Shown: one piece after another, positions 13,798 to 20,062 of the stretch
How positions within the stretch are numbered: the first letter of the stretch is position 1
Layout of the letters: the number at the start of each line of letters is the position of its first letter
From: a virus
Length of the DNA stretch: 22,987 nt
Strand: one strand, 5' to 3'
IMG/VR virus record: IMGVR_UViG_3300028581_001352
Location: 1-22,987 of that record
Program-made: the position numbers and the translations under genes
Notes under the pieces: generated by a model
Told to the model about the DNA's origin: nothing
The model's database searches: none
The model's input: only the letters and a program-made list of their open reading frames with translations

Positions 13798-14259
13798 ATG
13801 ATTATAGACACAAGCTCATTTGAACATTATTACGAGTATATGTTAAGAAAGACTAGAGAAAAAAGAATGGTAACAGACACAATAAAGAGTATTTGGGTAA
13901 CTTTTCGAAAAGAAGGTGTACACTTGTATCCAGCAGCAGCTACTGACCCTAAGCTGGCCACAGGTGATTGGGACGATGTAAGCTTTTTAGGTGTTCCACA
14001 CAGACATATTTTTCAATTTAAGGTTCGTATTGAGGTATTCCATGACGATCGCGACATTGAATTTATTCAGTTCAAACGTTGGCTGGAGAAACTCTACAGC
14101 GAAGATATTATACAACTCGATCACAAGAGCTGTGAAATGATCAGCGACGAGTTGTATGAAGAAATTTCTGCAAGGTATCCGGGCCGCTTTGTAGAAATAG
14201 AAGTCTCCGAAGACGGAGAAAACGGCTCATTAATCTCTTATCACAACACTAAACAGTAA
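13798..14259 (+). CDS. Candidate QueD / 6-pyruvoyl-tetrahydropterin synthase-like T-fold protein
   Basis: The product is up to 153 aa from the ATG at 13798; no good RBS is visible and the promoter at 13768 favours starts at 13840 or 13867. The layout follows the QueD/PTPS T-fold: VTFRKEGVHLYP (first His), PHRHIFQFKVRIEV in place of HGHxY..V (two more His as zinc ligands), IEFIQFKRWLEKLY in place of DFxxLK, LDHKSCEMISDEL, and VEIEVSEDGENG in place of the final VxVxET. The usual catalytic Cys before HGH is missing, and the spacing after LDH is shortened. It may therefore be a divergent QueD or another T-fold protein. FolE, QueE and DpdA nearby make QueD attractive. The gene is certain, the function is inferred. 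Confidence 0.7.
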   Translation: MIIDTSSFEHYYEYMLRKTREKRMVTDTIKSIWVTFRKEGVHLYPAAATDPKLATGDWDDVSFLGVPHRHIFQFKVRIEVFHDDRDIEFIQFKRWLEKLYSEDIIQLDHKSCEMISDELYEEISARYPGRFVEIEVSEDGENGSLISYHNTKQ

Positions 14260-14281
14260 CGCCAGCTAAAGGAGAAATTAA

Positions 14282-14470
14282 ATGGCAATTACTAACCACA
14301 TCGTTAAAAAAGTATTCGCGGATCTCGATGAGTTTCGCAACTTTTGTCGATTTGAAGGACATGTTTTTAACGAAGCACACCTATACAAATCTGATACAAG
14401 AGCGTGGCAAGCTTTTACAAAGCATAGAAACTGGCTTCGTGCAAAATCAAGAGTTAAAGGTAAATCATAA
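14282..14470 (+). CDS. Small basic protein of unknown function
   Basis: The product is 62 aa, starting at 14282 behind AAAGGAG. It is basic and helical, with blocks VFADLDEFRNFCRFEGHVF and WQAFTKHRNWLRAKSRVKG. I recall nothing named. Its lysine/arginine-rich C-terminus could bind nucleic acid. A 56-nt gap with no clear promoter separates it from the glycosyltransferase gene, and I see only an 11-codon frame there, not worth calling. Confidence 0.65.
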   Translation: MAITNHIVKKVFADLDEFRNFCRFEGHVFNEAHLYKSDTRAWQAFTKHRNWLRAKSRVKGKS

Positions 14471-14526
14471 TGCCTGGCAAAGTTATAAAAGCAAGCAGAC
14501 TTTAAAAGGGTTAACTAGGGAATAAA

Positions 14527-15699
14527 ATGAGTTTTAGAAAGTTATTCTACTGTGGTCTTGAAAGTTATGAATCAAGATACACTTTGCAACTTGAAGCATG
14601 GAATCGTGCAGTGTTTGAACGCCGTGGCATTGAGTATATCTCAGTGCCCGGTGTTACCATTGATAACACCAAATCTATTCAAGTTGGACAGGTGTTGGAT
14701 GCACATGGACGATCGTACTTTGCGATGAGTCAGATGATGAATCTTGTGCAGATGATGCGCAACGGTGAAGTAACAGGCGACGACGTGGTCTTTTTTGAAG
14801 ATATGTTTCAACCTGGTATTGAATCGCTTCCATATATTATGAATCAAATTCCTGCAGAACAGCGTCCTCGAGTTTGGGTACGCTGTTTAGCACAAGCAGT
14901 TGATCCCGATGACTTTGTACACGTTTGGGGTATGAGTAAATGGATGAGTTTGTATGAAGCAATGGTAAATGAGTTTGTTACTGGCGTTCTTGCTAGCAAC
15001 GAAGAAATGGTTGCTCATATGAAAATTGCCAACTGGCGTGCACCACTTTATAATGTTAGTGGTCTTGCGTTTGGCAAGGCAGAAGTTCAAGGTCGTGTAA
15101 ACAACATTATTAAACCCTGGGCAGACCGTGCAAATCGAGTGGTATTTGCTGCACGTTGGGATCAAGAAAAGCAACCAGACTTCTACATGGACATTGCTGA
15201 GGAAATTGGCGGATATAACACAGAATTTGCCATTCTACAAGGCGGTCCACTGCGTTCAAACAATCCTAAATACATTGAACGTGCAAGAAAACTAGAAGCA
15301 GAAGGCAAACTTGAGATCTACGAAAATCTCAAAAAGAACGAATATTATGACATTCTAAATGATAGCAGAGTGTTGTTTAACTGTGCGTTACAAGATTGGA
15401 CCAGCAACACTGTAAGTGAAGCAGATGCTCTTGGCTGTAATGTGCTTTTTCCTGCTTATCGAAGTTTTCCAGAAATCTTTGCCAACGATCACACAAGGTT
15501 GTATGTTCCGTGGAGCAAAGACGACGCAATGGCAAAACTCGATAATCTATTAATAACACAACACAAAGACATTGGTAAAATCTCCGATTGGACTGATAGC
15601 ACTATTGATCGTTACATTGACATTATGCAAGACAACGGTGAACAGTGGCGTAGAGACAGCAATCGTTATAGAGATCATGTATCGGAGAAAAAGTATTGA
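14527..15699 (+). CDS. Glycosyltransferase, probable GT-B fold
   Basis: The product is 390 aa. The second half has the GT-B pattern: a strand with RVVFAARWDQEKQPDFYMDI opening the C-terminal Rossmann domain, FAILQGGPLRSN, then YYDILNDSRVLFNCALQDW, and NTVSEADALGCNVLFPAYRSFPEI, where the acidic and glycine residues match the donor-binding EAxxxGxP region of GT1/GT4 enzymes. The N-terminal half (KLFYCGLESYESRY, DVVFFEDMFQPG) would bind the acceptor. It should transfer a sugar from a nucleotide donor; donor and acceptor (DNA base, virion or cell surface) are not readable. A GalE-like epimerase and the group at 8155-10083 could supply the donor. An HNH gene overlaps its stop. Confidence 0.8.
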   Translation: MSFRKLFYCGLESYESRYTLQLEAWNRAVFERRGIEYISVPGVTIDNTKSIQVGQVLDAHGRSYFAMSQMMNLVQMMRNGEVTGDDVVFFEDMFQPGIESLPYIMNQIPAEQRPRVWVRCLAQAVDPDDFVHVWGMSKWMSLYEAMVNEFVTGVLASNEEMVAHMKIANWRAPLYNVSGLAFGKAEVQGRVNNIIKPWADRANRVVFAARWDQEKQPDFYMDIAEEIGGYNTEFAILQGGPLRSNNPKYIERARKLEAEGKLEIYENLKKNEYYDILNDSRVLFNCALQDWTSNTVSEADALGCNVLFPAYRSFPEIFANDHTRLYVPWSKDDAMAKLDNLLITQHKDIGKISDWTDSTIDRYIDIMQDNGEQWRRDSNRYRDHVSEKKY

Positions 15700-16106
15700 G
15701 TAGAGCTAATATACACAAATCTCATGCACCAAAATGTGCATTGCCAGACTGTAATAATCTAGTTCATTATATAAACAAATCTAAAAGAAGTGATAACTCT
15801 GACAGTTATCACTGGAATACTTTATGTCCACGCCATCTAAATACTATACAAGGCAAAAGTGAAGTAAAAACTTTTAAAGAAGATCGTGGATGCGAAGCTG
15901 TTAAAGTCGGATTTGAGTGTCCAGGAAATCATGGTCAATTCCAAATTGATCATATTGATGGAAATAAATATAACGTTGACGAAAATAATATAGCAATATT
16001 ATGTCCTAACTGCCATCAACGAAAAACTCTTGAAAATAAAGATTATAATAGAAGATATAAAGTTCAAATTGATTTACCATCAAATTTGTGGGTGATTACA
16101 TTATGA
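15696..16106 (+). CDS. HNH endonuclease, probable free-standing homing endonuclease
   Basis: The product is 136 aa, starting with TTG at 15696, overlapping the previous stop; GGAG lies at 15683-15686 and no in-frame ATG exists in the N-terminal half. Two treble-clef-like cysteine pairs are visible (CALPDC and, at the end, CPNC). The HNH core is FQIDHIDGNKYNVDENNIAI followed by LCPNCHQRK: D-H for the first His, N in the middle, H in CH. The spacing is that of small phage HNH homing nucleases. It interrupts what would otherwise be a glycosyltransferase-epimerase pair, consistent with insertion at a gene border. A 10-bp perfect hairpin lies inside its 5' part. Target unknown. Confidence 0.85.
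   Translation: MSRANIHKSHAPKCALPDCNNLVHYINKSKRSDNSDSYHWNTLCPRHLNTIQGKSEVKTFKEDRGCEAVKVGFECPGNHGQFQIDHIDGNKYNVDENNIAILCPNCHQRKTLENKDYNRRYKVQIDLPSNLWVITL
15789..15813 (+). repeat. Perfect 10-bp inverted repeat inside the HNH gene
   Basis: AGTGATAACT (15789-15798) and AGTTATCACT (15804-15813) are exact reverse complements around a 5-nt loop. It encodes part of a Ser/Asp-rich stretch. It is the longest perfect short-loop hairpin I found in the window; no T-run follows, so it is not a standard terminator. Confidence 0.85.
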
Positions 16107-16972
16107 AAGTATTAGTTACAGGAGCCACTGGTTATATCGGAAGTCACGTTTGTAAAATTCTAAAAGAACACGGTCATTATGTTGAAGCATGGGATATTAA
16201 TATTCACGGAGAATATAATGATATTCAAAGCTACTGTGACCAATATTTTCAATATGATATTACAAAAAAGGTAACAGGTAGTTACGATGCTGTAGTACAT
16301 TTAGCAGGGCGCAGTATTGTACCTATTTCTTTAAAAGAACCTACTGAATATTACAGAGTTAATGTTATGGGTACTGCAAATCTTTTAGATAGGATTGATA
16401 CAGGGCATGTACTTTTTGCAAGTACATCAAGTGCATGGGAAATGGCAAGCCCTTATGCTAGAAGTAAAGTTGCAGCGGAAGATGTAATCAAAGAAAAAGC
16501 CACAGGTTACACAATATTTAGATTTTTTAATGTTAGTGGCACCGATGGCAGGAACCGACAACTAGGCACGCCTTCTCATCTTATTAGAGTTGCTGCTATG
16601 TGTGCTGCGGGTAAAATACCAGAGATTAACATCTATGGAACTGACTATCCTACTCGCGACGGCACTTGTATCCGCGATTACGTACATGTGGTTGATCTTG
16701 CAACAGCTATTGTAAAAGCAGTGGAAACTGGACCTGTAAACACACCATATGAATGCTTAGGATCTAATACCGGATGGACCGTATTAGAAGTCTTAGATAC
16801 AATGGAACGTGTAACAGGTATTAAACTCAACAGAATTTACACAGACAAAAGGCCCGGGGATGCAGTATCATCTGTCGTTGACAAGCTAAGTAATTTTATC
16901 ACATTAGAAAAAACCTTAGAAGATATGTGTTTGGATCAATACAACTTTGAAAGAACAAAAAATGTTAAATAA
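16103..16972 (+). CDS. NAD-dependent sugar-nucleotide epimerase/dehydratase, UDP-glucose 4-epimerase-like
   Basis: The product is 289 aa from the ATG at 16103; the frame is open five codons upstream but this ATG overlaps the HNH stop (ATGA). It is an extended short-chain dehydrogenase: GATGYIGSH for NAD binding, VVHLAGRS, the catalytic SPYARSK (Y118, K122) and RDYVHVVDLATAI, typical of GalE. UDP-glucose 4-epimerase interconverts UDP-Glc and UDP-Gal; dehydratase or other epimerase activity cannot be excluded. GalE is normally about 335 aa, so this is somewhat short in the substrate domain. It likely works with the glycosyltransferase upstream and the sugar-nucleotide genes at 8155-10083. Confidence 0.88.
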   Translation: MKVLVTGATGYIGSHVCKILKEHGHYVEAWDINIHGEYNDIQSYCDQYFQYDITKKVTGSYDAVVHLAGRSIVPISLKEPTEYYRVNVMGTANLLDRIDTGHVLFASTSSAWEMASPYARSKVAAEDVIKEKATGYTIFRFFNVSGTDGRNRQLGTPSHLIRVAAMCAAGKIPEINIYGTDYPTRDGTCIRDYVHVVDLATAIVKAVETGPVNTPYECLGSNTGWTVLEVLDTMERVTGIKLNRIYTDKRPGDAVSSVVDKLSNFITLEKTLEDMCLDQYNFERTKNVK

Positions 16973-17048
16973 ATTTGTAGGAACTTATCCTACGTTTAAC
17001 ACAGCAAGAGAAAATTATGAATTAATAAAGGCAATGGTACAGAAATGA
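16962..17048 (+). CDS. Possible 28-aa micro-ORF
   Basis: This frame runs from the ATG at 16962 to the TGA at 17048 and would encode a 28-aa peptide starting MLNKFVGTYPTFNTA. It overlaps the epimerase end and joins the next gene by ATGA, filling the only gap here, which argues for translation, at least as a coupling device. A small hairpin (GTAGGA/TCCTAC, 16977-16993) lies in it. There is no strong RBS. Uncertain. Confidence 0.35.
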   Translation: MLNKFVGTYPTFNTARENYELIKAMVQK

Positions 17049-17611
17049 ACAAAACATTTTACACTTGGCAAGACGTTGAAACAGCAGCGGATTCAATATT
17101 ATTATCTATGTATAATAAAATGTGGACGCCTGATTGTATTGTTGGATTAACAGGGGGCGGATTGCCACTGGCACTTATTCTTAGCCATCGTATTGGTGTC
17201 CCAATGCACACACTCAAGGTACAACTTAGAGATGGCATGCCCGACGAAGATACTGAAATCAATTGCTGGCTTCCAGAAATGGCGGCGGGTTATGTGCCTG
17301 AAGAAAAAAGAGCAGTAACTAAAAGTCGTTGGGATATTAAACTTCGACACAACATTCTTGTTGTTAATGACATCAACAATACTGGTAATACGTTTAAATG
17401 GATTAAGAAAGATTGGGAAAGCAGTTGTTTCCCCAATGAAAGAGAAATGTGGAATAGCGTATGGCACGGCAATGTTCGCTTTGCAACAATGACACAGAAC
17501 TGGGGTAGCAGCATTGGGACAGATTTTTGGTGGCACGAAGTTGATAAAAGAGAGAAAGATGAATGGTTGGTTTACCCTTGGGAGAAAGATTCATGGCTGA
17601 AAAAAGCGTAA
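17045..17611 (+). CDS. Phosphoribosyltransferase-family protein
   Basis: The product is 188 aa of the type I PRTase fold. IVGLTGGGLPLALILSHRIG is the pyrophosphate-binding loop region, and ILVVNDINNTGNTFKWI is the PRPP-binding motif (two acidic residues then TG), as in hypoxanthine/xanthine phosphoribosyltransferases. These salvage free purines with PRPP. The exact base is not predictable, and the C-terminal hood, rich in tryptophan (NWGSSIGTDFWWHEVDK), is unlike common bacterial enzymes. It overlaps the following HIT gene by 19 bases. Standing upstream of folE, it could serve nucleotide supply or 7-deazaguanine metabolism; that link is a guess. Confidence 0.8.
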   Translation: MNKTFYTWQDVETAADSILLSMYNKMWTPDCIVGLTGGGLPLALILSHRIGVPMHTLKVQLRDGMPDEDTEINCWLPEMAAGYVPEEKRAVTKSRWDIKLRHNILVVNDINNTGNTFKWIKKDWESSCFPNEREMWNSVWHGNVRFATMTQNWGSSIGTDFWWHEVDKREKDEWLVYPWEKDSWLKKA

Positions 17612-17988
17612 ACGGTCCTTGGACCGATGTAGTTATAGATACAAAAACCTATACAGTGTTTAGAGATGGGTTCCCGGTTACAGAAGGCCATTTACTGTTT
17701 GTGCCTAAAGAAGAAACTATGGAATGCTTAATGGCTTGTTATAAAGCTGCATATGCATGGGGCTACGGATGGGTGAAAGAAAATTACTGTGATGGATATA
17801 ATATAGGACAGAACATAGGAGAAAGTGCAGGGCAAACTGTTATGTGGCCGCATGTGCATCTTATTCCTAGAAGAACAGGTGATATAGCTGATCCACAAGG
17901 TGGAGTACGTCATGTAATACCCAAGATAGACAATTACAAACAACAAGAATTTGATTGGGATAATCTATCCCATGGACAAACAGCATAA
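17593..17988 (+). CDS. HIT-family nucleotide hydrolase/transferase
   Basis: The product is 131 aa from the ATG at 17593, preceded by GGGAGAAAG; the open frame upstream lies inside the PRTase gene. The fold is that of histidine-triad proteins: EGHLLFVPKEE early, GYNIGQNIGESAGQTV in the middle, then WPHVHLIPRR. The triad H-x-H-x-H-x-x has its first His replaced by Trp, while the middle (nucleophile) and last His are kept. HIT enzymes hydrolyse nucleoside phosphoramidates or dinucleotides. The end, RTGDIADPQGGVRHVIP, matches HIT proteins found in other phages and bacteria. It is likely cotranscribed with the PRTase gene. Confidence 0.85.
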   Translation: MAEKSVNGPWTDVVIDTKTYTVFRDGFPVTEGHLLFVPKEETMECLMACYKAAYAWGYGWVKENYCDGYNIGQNIGESAGQTVMWPHVHLIPRRTGDIADPQGGVRHVIPKIDNYKQQEFDWDNLSHGQTA

Positions 17989-18001
17989 GGAGAAACATGC
18001 A

Positions 18002-18214
18002 ATGACATCATTAAGAAAAATAATGCTTGACGCAGTACGTAAACATGCAGAGGCACACATCGAAAAGCATCGTTTAAACATCGAAGTTTACTTAACCAAT
18101 CCAGTTGGTGTAGGTGAGCATTCGGATATCATGGATGCTATTGAAAAAGAATTAGCACACATGGCTGAATACGAAGATCATCTTGAGATTCTTAACAAAT
18201 ATTTTAAAGAGTGA
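18002..18214 (+). CDS. Small conserved phage protein of unknown function
   Basis: The product is 70 aa from the ATG at 18002; the RBS AAGGAG lies at 17987-17992. A nearer ATG at 17997 gives only two codons. The protein is helical and histidine-rich at the N-terminus (LDAVRKHAEAHIEKHRLN), then VYLTNPVGVGEHSDIMDAIE and a C-terminal acidic helix. I recall the NPVGxGEHSD block from other marine T4-like phages, without a known function. Its TGA abuts the -35 box of the folE promoter. Confidence 0.75.
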   Translation: MTSLRKIMLDAVRKHAEAHIEKHRLNIEVYLTNPVGVGEHSDIMDAIEKELAHMAEYEDHLEILNKYFKE

Positions 18215-18243
18215 TTGACAAAAATCTAAATATATGGTACAAT
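18215..18243 (+). promoter_or_regulatory. Strong sigma70-type promoter before folE
   Basis: A consensus TTGACA (18215-18220) and TACAAT (18238-18243) are separated by the ideal 17 bp. The start of transcription would fall near 18250, leaving a leader of about 50 nt that ends in CGGAG before the ATG at 18302. It is the best sigma70 match in the window. Confidence 0.8.
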
Positions 18244-18263
18244 GCTGTTATGTGTTGTACCAT
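18234..18263 (+). promoter_or_regulatory. Inverted repeat over the -10 box and start of folE transcription
   Basis: ATGGTACAA (18234-18242) and TTGTACCAT (18255-18263) are perfect 9-bp reverse complements 12 bp apart. The left arm overlaps the -10 box and the right arm the likely +5 to +13 region, the expected position for a repressor operator. In read-through RNA it could also fold as a hairpin. Confidence 0.55.
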
Positions 18264-18301
18264 TTTCTATGGCAATCCACTGCCTTAACATCGGAGAAAT
18301 A

Positions 18302-18988
18302 ATGAAAACTAGTAAAAAAATTAAACAGCGTATTGAAGAAGCAGGCGAAAGATATTGGGCAGGCGATAATATTAGCAAGTTTGTTAAAGAAGGCGAACTC
18401 GATGAACTAATTGATGAACTAACTGAAAAGTTTGAAGATGTTTTAGATAGTTTAGTAATTGATCGTAAAACTGATCCTAATAGCATGGATACCGGTAGAC
18501 GTCTTGCAAAAATGTATGTTAAAGAGTTAATGCAAGGCAGATACTATCCTATGCCGAATGCTACTGCATTTCCCAATCATACAAATGAATCGTATAAAGG
18601 TATGTTGGTTGTTCGCAGCGAACTAACAAGTATGTGCAGTCATCATCATCAACCAGTAAAAGGTGTTGCTTATATCGGTATTATTGCAGCAGATACACTA
18701 ATTGGTCTTAGCAAATATACAAGAATTGCACAATGGTGTGCAAGACGTGGAACATTGCAGGAAGAACTTGCAATGGATATTGCACGTGAAATTAGCAAAG
18801 CAACTGGTTCGGAAGATGTTGCTGTTTACATTCAGGCTCAACACGGGTGTTGCGAAAATCGAGGCATTATGGCACATAGTAGTCTTACACAAACAACCGT
18901 TCTCGAAGGTGTGTTTAAATCAGACAGTGGTGTTAAGAAAGAGTTCTACGACAACATTAAGCTACAACAGGAGTTTGCACCAAGATGA
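18302..18988 (+). CDS. folE: GTP cyclohydrolase I (FolE)
   Basis: The product is 228 aa from the ATG at 18302, behind CGGAG; the in-frame upstream codons overlap the promoter. FolE converts GTP to dihydroneopterin triphosphate, the first step of both folate and 7-deazaguanine synthesis. The zinc ligands are present: TSMCSHHHQPV (C112, H115) and QAQHGCCENRG (C183). The substrate and fold motifs IGLSKYTRIAQWCARR and the terminal TTVLEGVF also match. The common CEHH is CSHH here. Residues 1-60 form the helical N-terminal part. With QueE 1 kb downstream and DpdA upstream, a role in modified-base synthesis is more likely than folate. It has its own promoter with a possible operator. Confidence 0.95.
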   Translation: MKTSKKIKQRIEEAGERYWAGDNISKFVKEGELDELIDELTEKFEDVLDSLVIDRKTDPNSMDTGRRLAKMYVKELMQGRYYPMPNATAFPNHTNESYKGMLVVRSELTSMCSHHHQPVKGVAYIGIIAADTLIGLSKYTRIAQWCARRGTLQEELAMDIAREISKATGSEDVAVYIQAQHGCCENRGIMAHSSLTQTTVLEGVFKSDSGVKKEFYDNIKLQQEFAPR

Positions 18989-19269
18989 ATTTTTTGAAAA
19001 AATTAGTTATTAAATGGGTTAGAGAAGATTGGGACTCTGAAAGAGCTGTAAAAGGAATTCCATCACCTGTGAGTGTTGATCACAGTAGGATAGAAGATGA
19101 CCCAGTTCTTAACTTTCGCATTTACGATGCACAAAATGGAAAGATTCTTGAATTCAGTAAATACGATCGAAAAAACGATAGATGTAATAGATCTATATAC
19201 ATTATCGAAAAAGACAAAGATATTACTGAATATGTTGGCAAGTGCCTAAGTTTGGAGTTGTTACGATAA
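18985..19269 (+). CDS. Small conserved protein between folE and queE
   Basis: The product is 94 aa, starting at the folE stop (ATGA). The sequence begins with a basic amphipathic segment (MNFLKKLVIKWVRED) and is then strand-rich: LNFRIYDAQNGKILEFSKYD and NRSIYIIEKDKDITEYVGK. No family name comes to mind. Its TAA shares an A with the ATG of the queE remnant (TAATG), which shows that in the ancestor folE, this gene and queE were one tightly coupled operon. A role linked to this pathway is possible but unsupported. Confidence 0.75.
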   Translation: MNFLKKLVIKWVREDWDSERAVKGIPSPVSVDHSRIEDDPVLNFRIYDAQNGKILEFSKYDRKNDRCNRSIYIIEKDKDITEYVGKCLSLELLR

Positions 19270-19382
19270 TGAAATTACGTTACAGTGAAGCATTTTACAG
19301 TGTACAAGGCGAAGGTGCTTTTGTGGGAGTACCGAGTGTATTCCTACGTACCTTCGCTTTATGTCGTAAGTTTAAAGTTTAG
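19269..19382 (+). pseudogene. queE: Truncated 5' remnant of an older queE gene
   Basis: From the ATG at 19269 the first 29 codons read MKLRYSEAFYSVQGEGAFVG and on to VFLRTF, then the frame leaves the family and stops at 19380. Compared with the full gene at 20059, 24 of 28 aligned residues match but only about 60 of 84 nucleotides, so it is a different allele rather than a recent copy. Similarity ends exactly at TTCG (19353-19356), just before the cysteine codons. Its ATG overlaps the upstream stop, the native operon position. It was most likely cut off by homing-endonuclease invasion. Confidence 0.9.
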
Positions 19383-19383
19383 G

Positions 19384-19391
19384 CATAAATA
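19384..19391 (+). promoter_or_regulatory. Candidate T4-type late promoter (CATAAATA) before the first homing endonuclease gene
   Basis: CATAAATA fits NATAAATA, one mismatch from TATAAATA. It sits inside a short inverted repeat (GCATA/TATGC, 19383-19396) directly before the ATG at 19397. A transcript starting near 19397 would be leaderless for that ATG, so the in-frame ATG at 19412 might be used. Tentative. Confidence 0.4.
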
Positions 19392-19396
19392 TATGC

Positions 19397-20062
19397 ATGA
19401 AACAGATACTTATGATTAAAGAATGTAAGATTACCGGGTTAAGATATCTTTGTAAATGTGTAGAAACAACCGACCCATACGTTTATCACGGAAGTGGCAT
19501 TAGATGGATTAATCATTTAAAAAAATATCACAAAAATTGGTCTCGGTCGTGCGATGTGACAACTACCGTTTTAGGAATTTATGACAATAAAGAAAAACTT
19601 AAAGAAGCAGGTAGTTATTATAGTAATCTTTTTAACGTAGTTAACGATCCCAACTGGGCTAATATTATACCTGAATCAGGGGATGGCGGCTGGATCAATG
19701 ATCAAACTGGCAAAACTTGGAAAATTAAAGATACATCTAAAATGAAAAATAAAAAGACTATTACAGAAGCTGTAACAAAAGCTAGAGAATCTATTAAAGG
19801 AATCAACAATCATCAATTTATAGGATGGTATGTTACTCCCTATGGAACTTTTGAATCACTCTATCACGCTATAGAGAAGGCAAATGAATTAAGAAATCAA
19901 GGGATAATCGAAGTCATTTTATCAGAAAGTGTTCTGAGAAAATATTGTCGTTTAGAAAATAATACAAAATTAAGCGCCGAAGGAAGACGAATTCCAAAAT
20001 TGTGGAGAGGGAAAACTCCAAACGAATTAGGCTTTAACTTTATAGAAAAGGATAAAAATTGA
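19397..20062 (+). CDS. Putative homing endonuclease, divergent GIY-YIG-like
   Basis: The product is 221 aa. The N-terminal part (ITGLRYLCKCVETTDPY, then YHGSGIRWINHLKKYH, then NVVNDPNWANIIPESGDGG) follows a family of T4-like phage homing endonucleases that I read as a degenerate GIY-YIG nuclease. The C-terminal part has the repeated DNA-binding style segments FIGWYVTPYGTFESLYHAIE and RIPKLWRGKTPNELGF. No strong RBS is seen; the ATG at 19397 or 19412 may start it. It lies exactly between a broken and an intact queE, the classic scar of homing. Its stop overlaps the TTG start of queE (TTGA). The nuclease family is less certain than the homing role. Confidence 0.7.
   Translation: MKQILMIKECKITGLRYLCKCVETTDPYVYHGSGIRWINHLKKYHKNWSRSCDVTTTVLGIYDNKEKLKEAGSYYSNLFNVVNDPNWANIIPESGDGGWINDQTGKTWKIKDTSKMKNKKTITEAVTKARESIKGINNHQFIGWYVTPYGTFESLYHAIEKANELRNQGIIEVILSESVLRKYCRLENNTKLSAEGRRIPKLWRGKTPNELGFNFIEKDKN

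Noticed and set aside
15963-15970. AATAAATA as a late promoter for the epimerase gene.
   Set aside because: It is inside the HNH core coding region, about 130 bases before the epimerase start, with no supporting structure.
17147-17536. A 129-aa open frame on the - strand.
   Set aside because: It is antisense to the phosphoribosyltransferase gene, cysteine-rich by shadow composition and without an RBS.
18250-18301. A preQ1 riboswitch in the folE leader.
   Set aside because: The leader lacks the conserved C-rich loop and A-rich tail of known preQ1 classes; only small generic stems are present.
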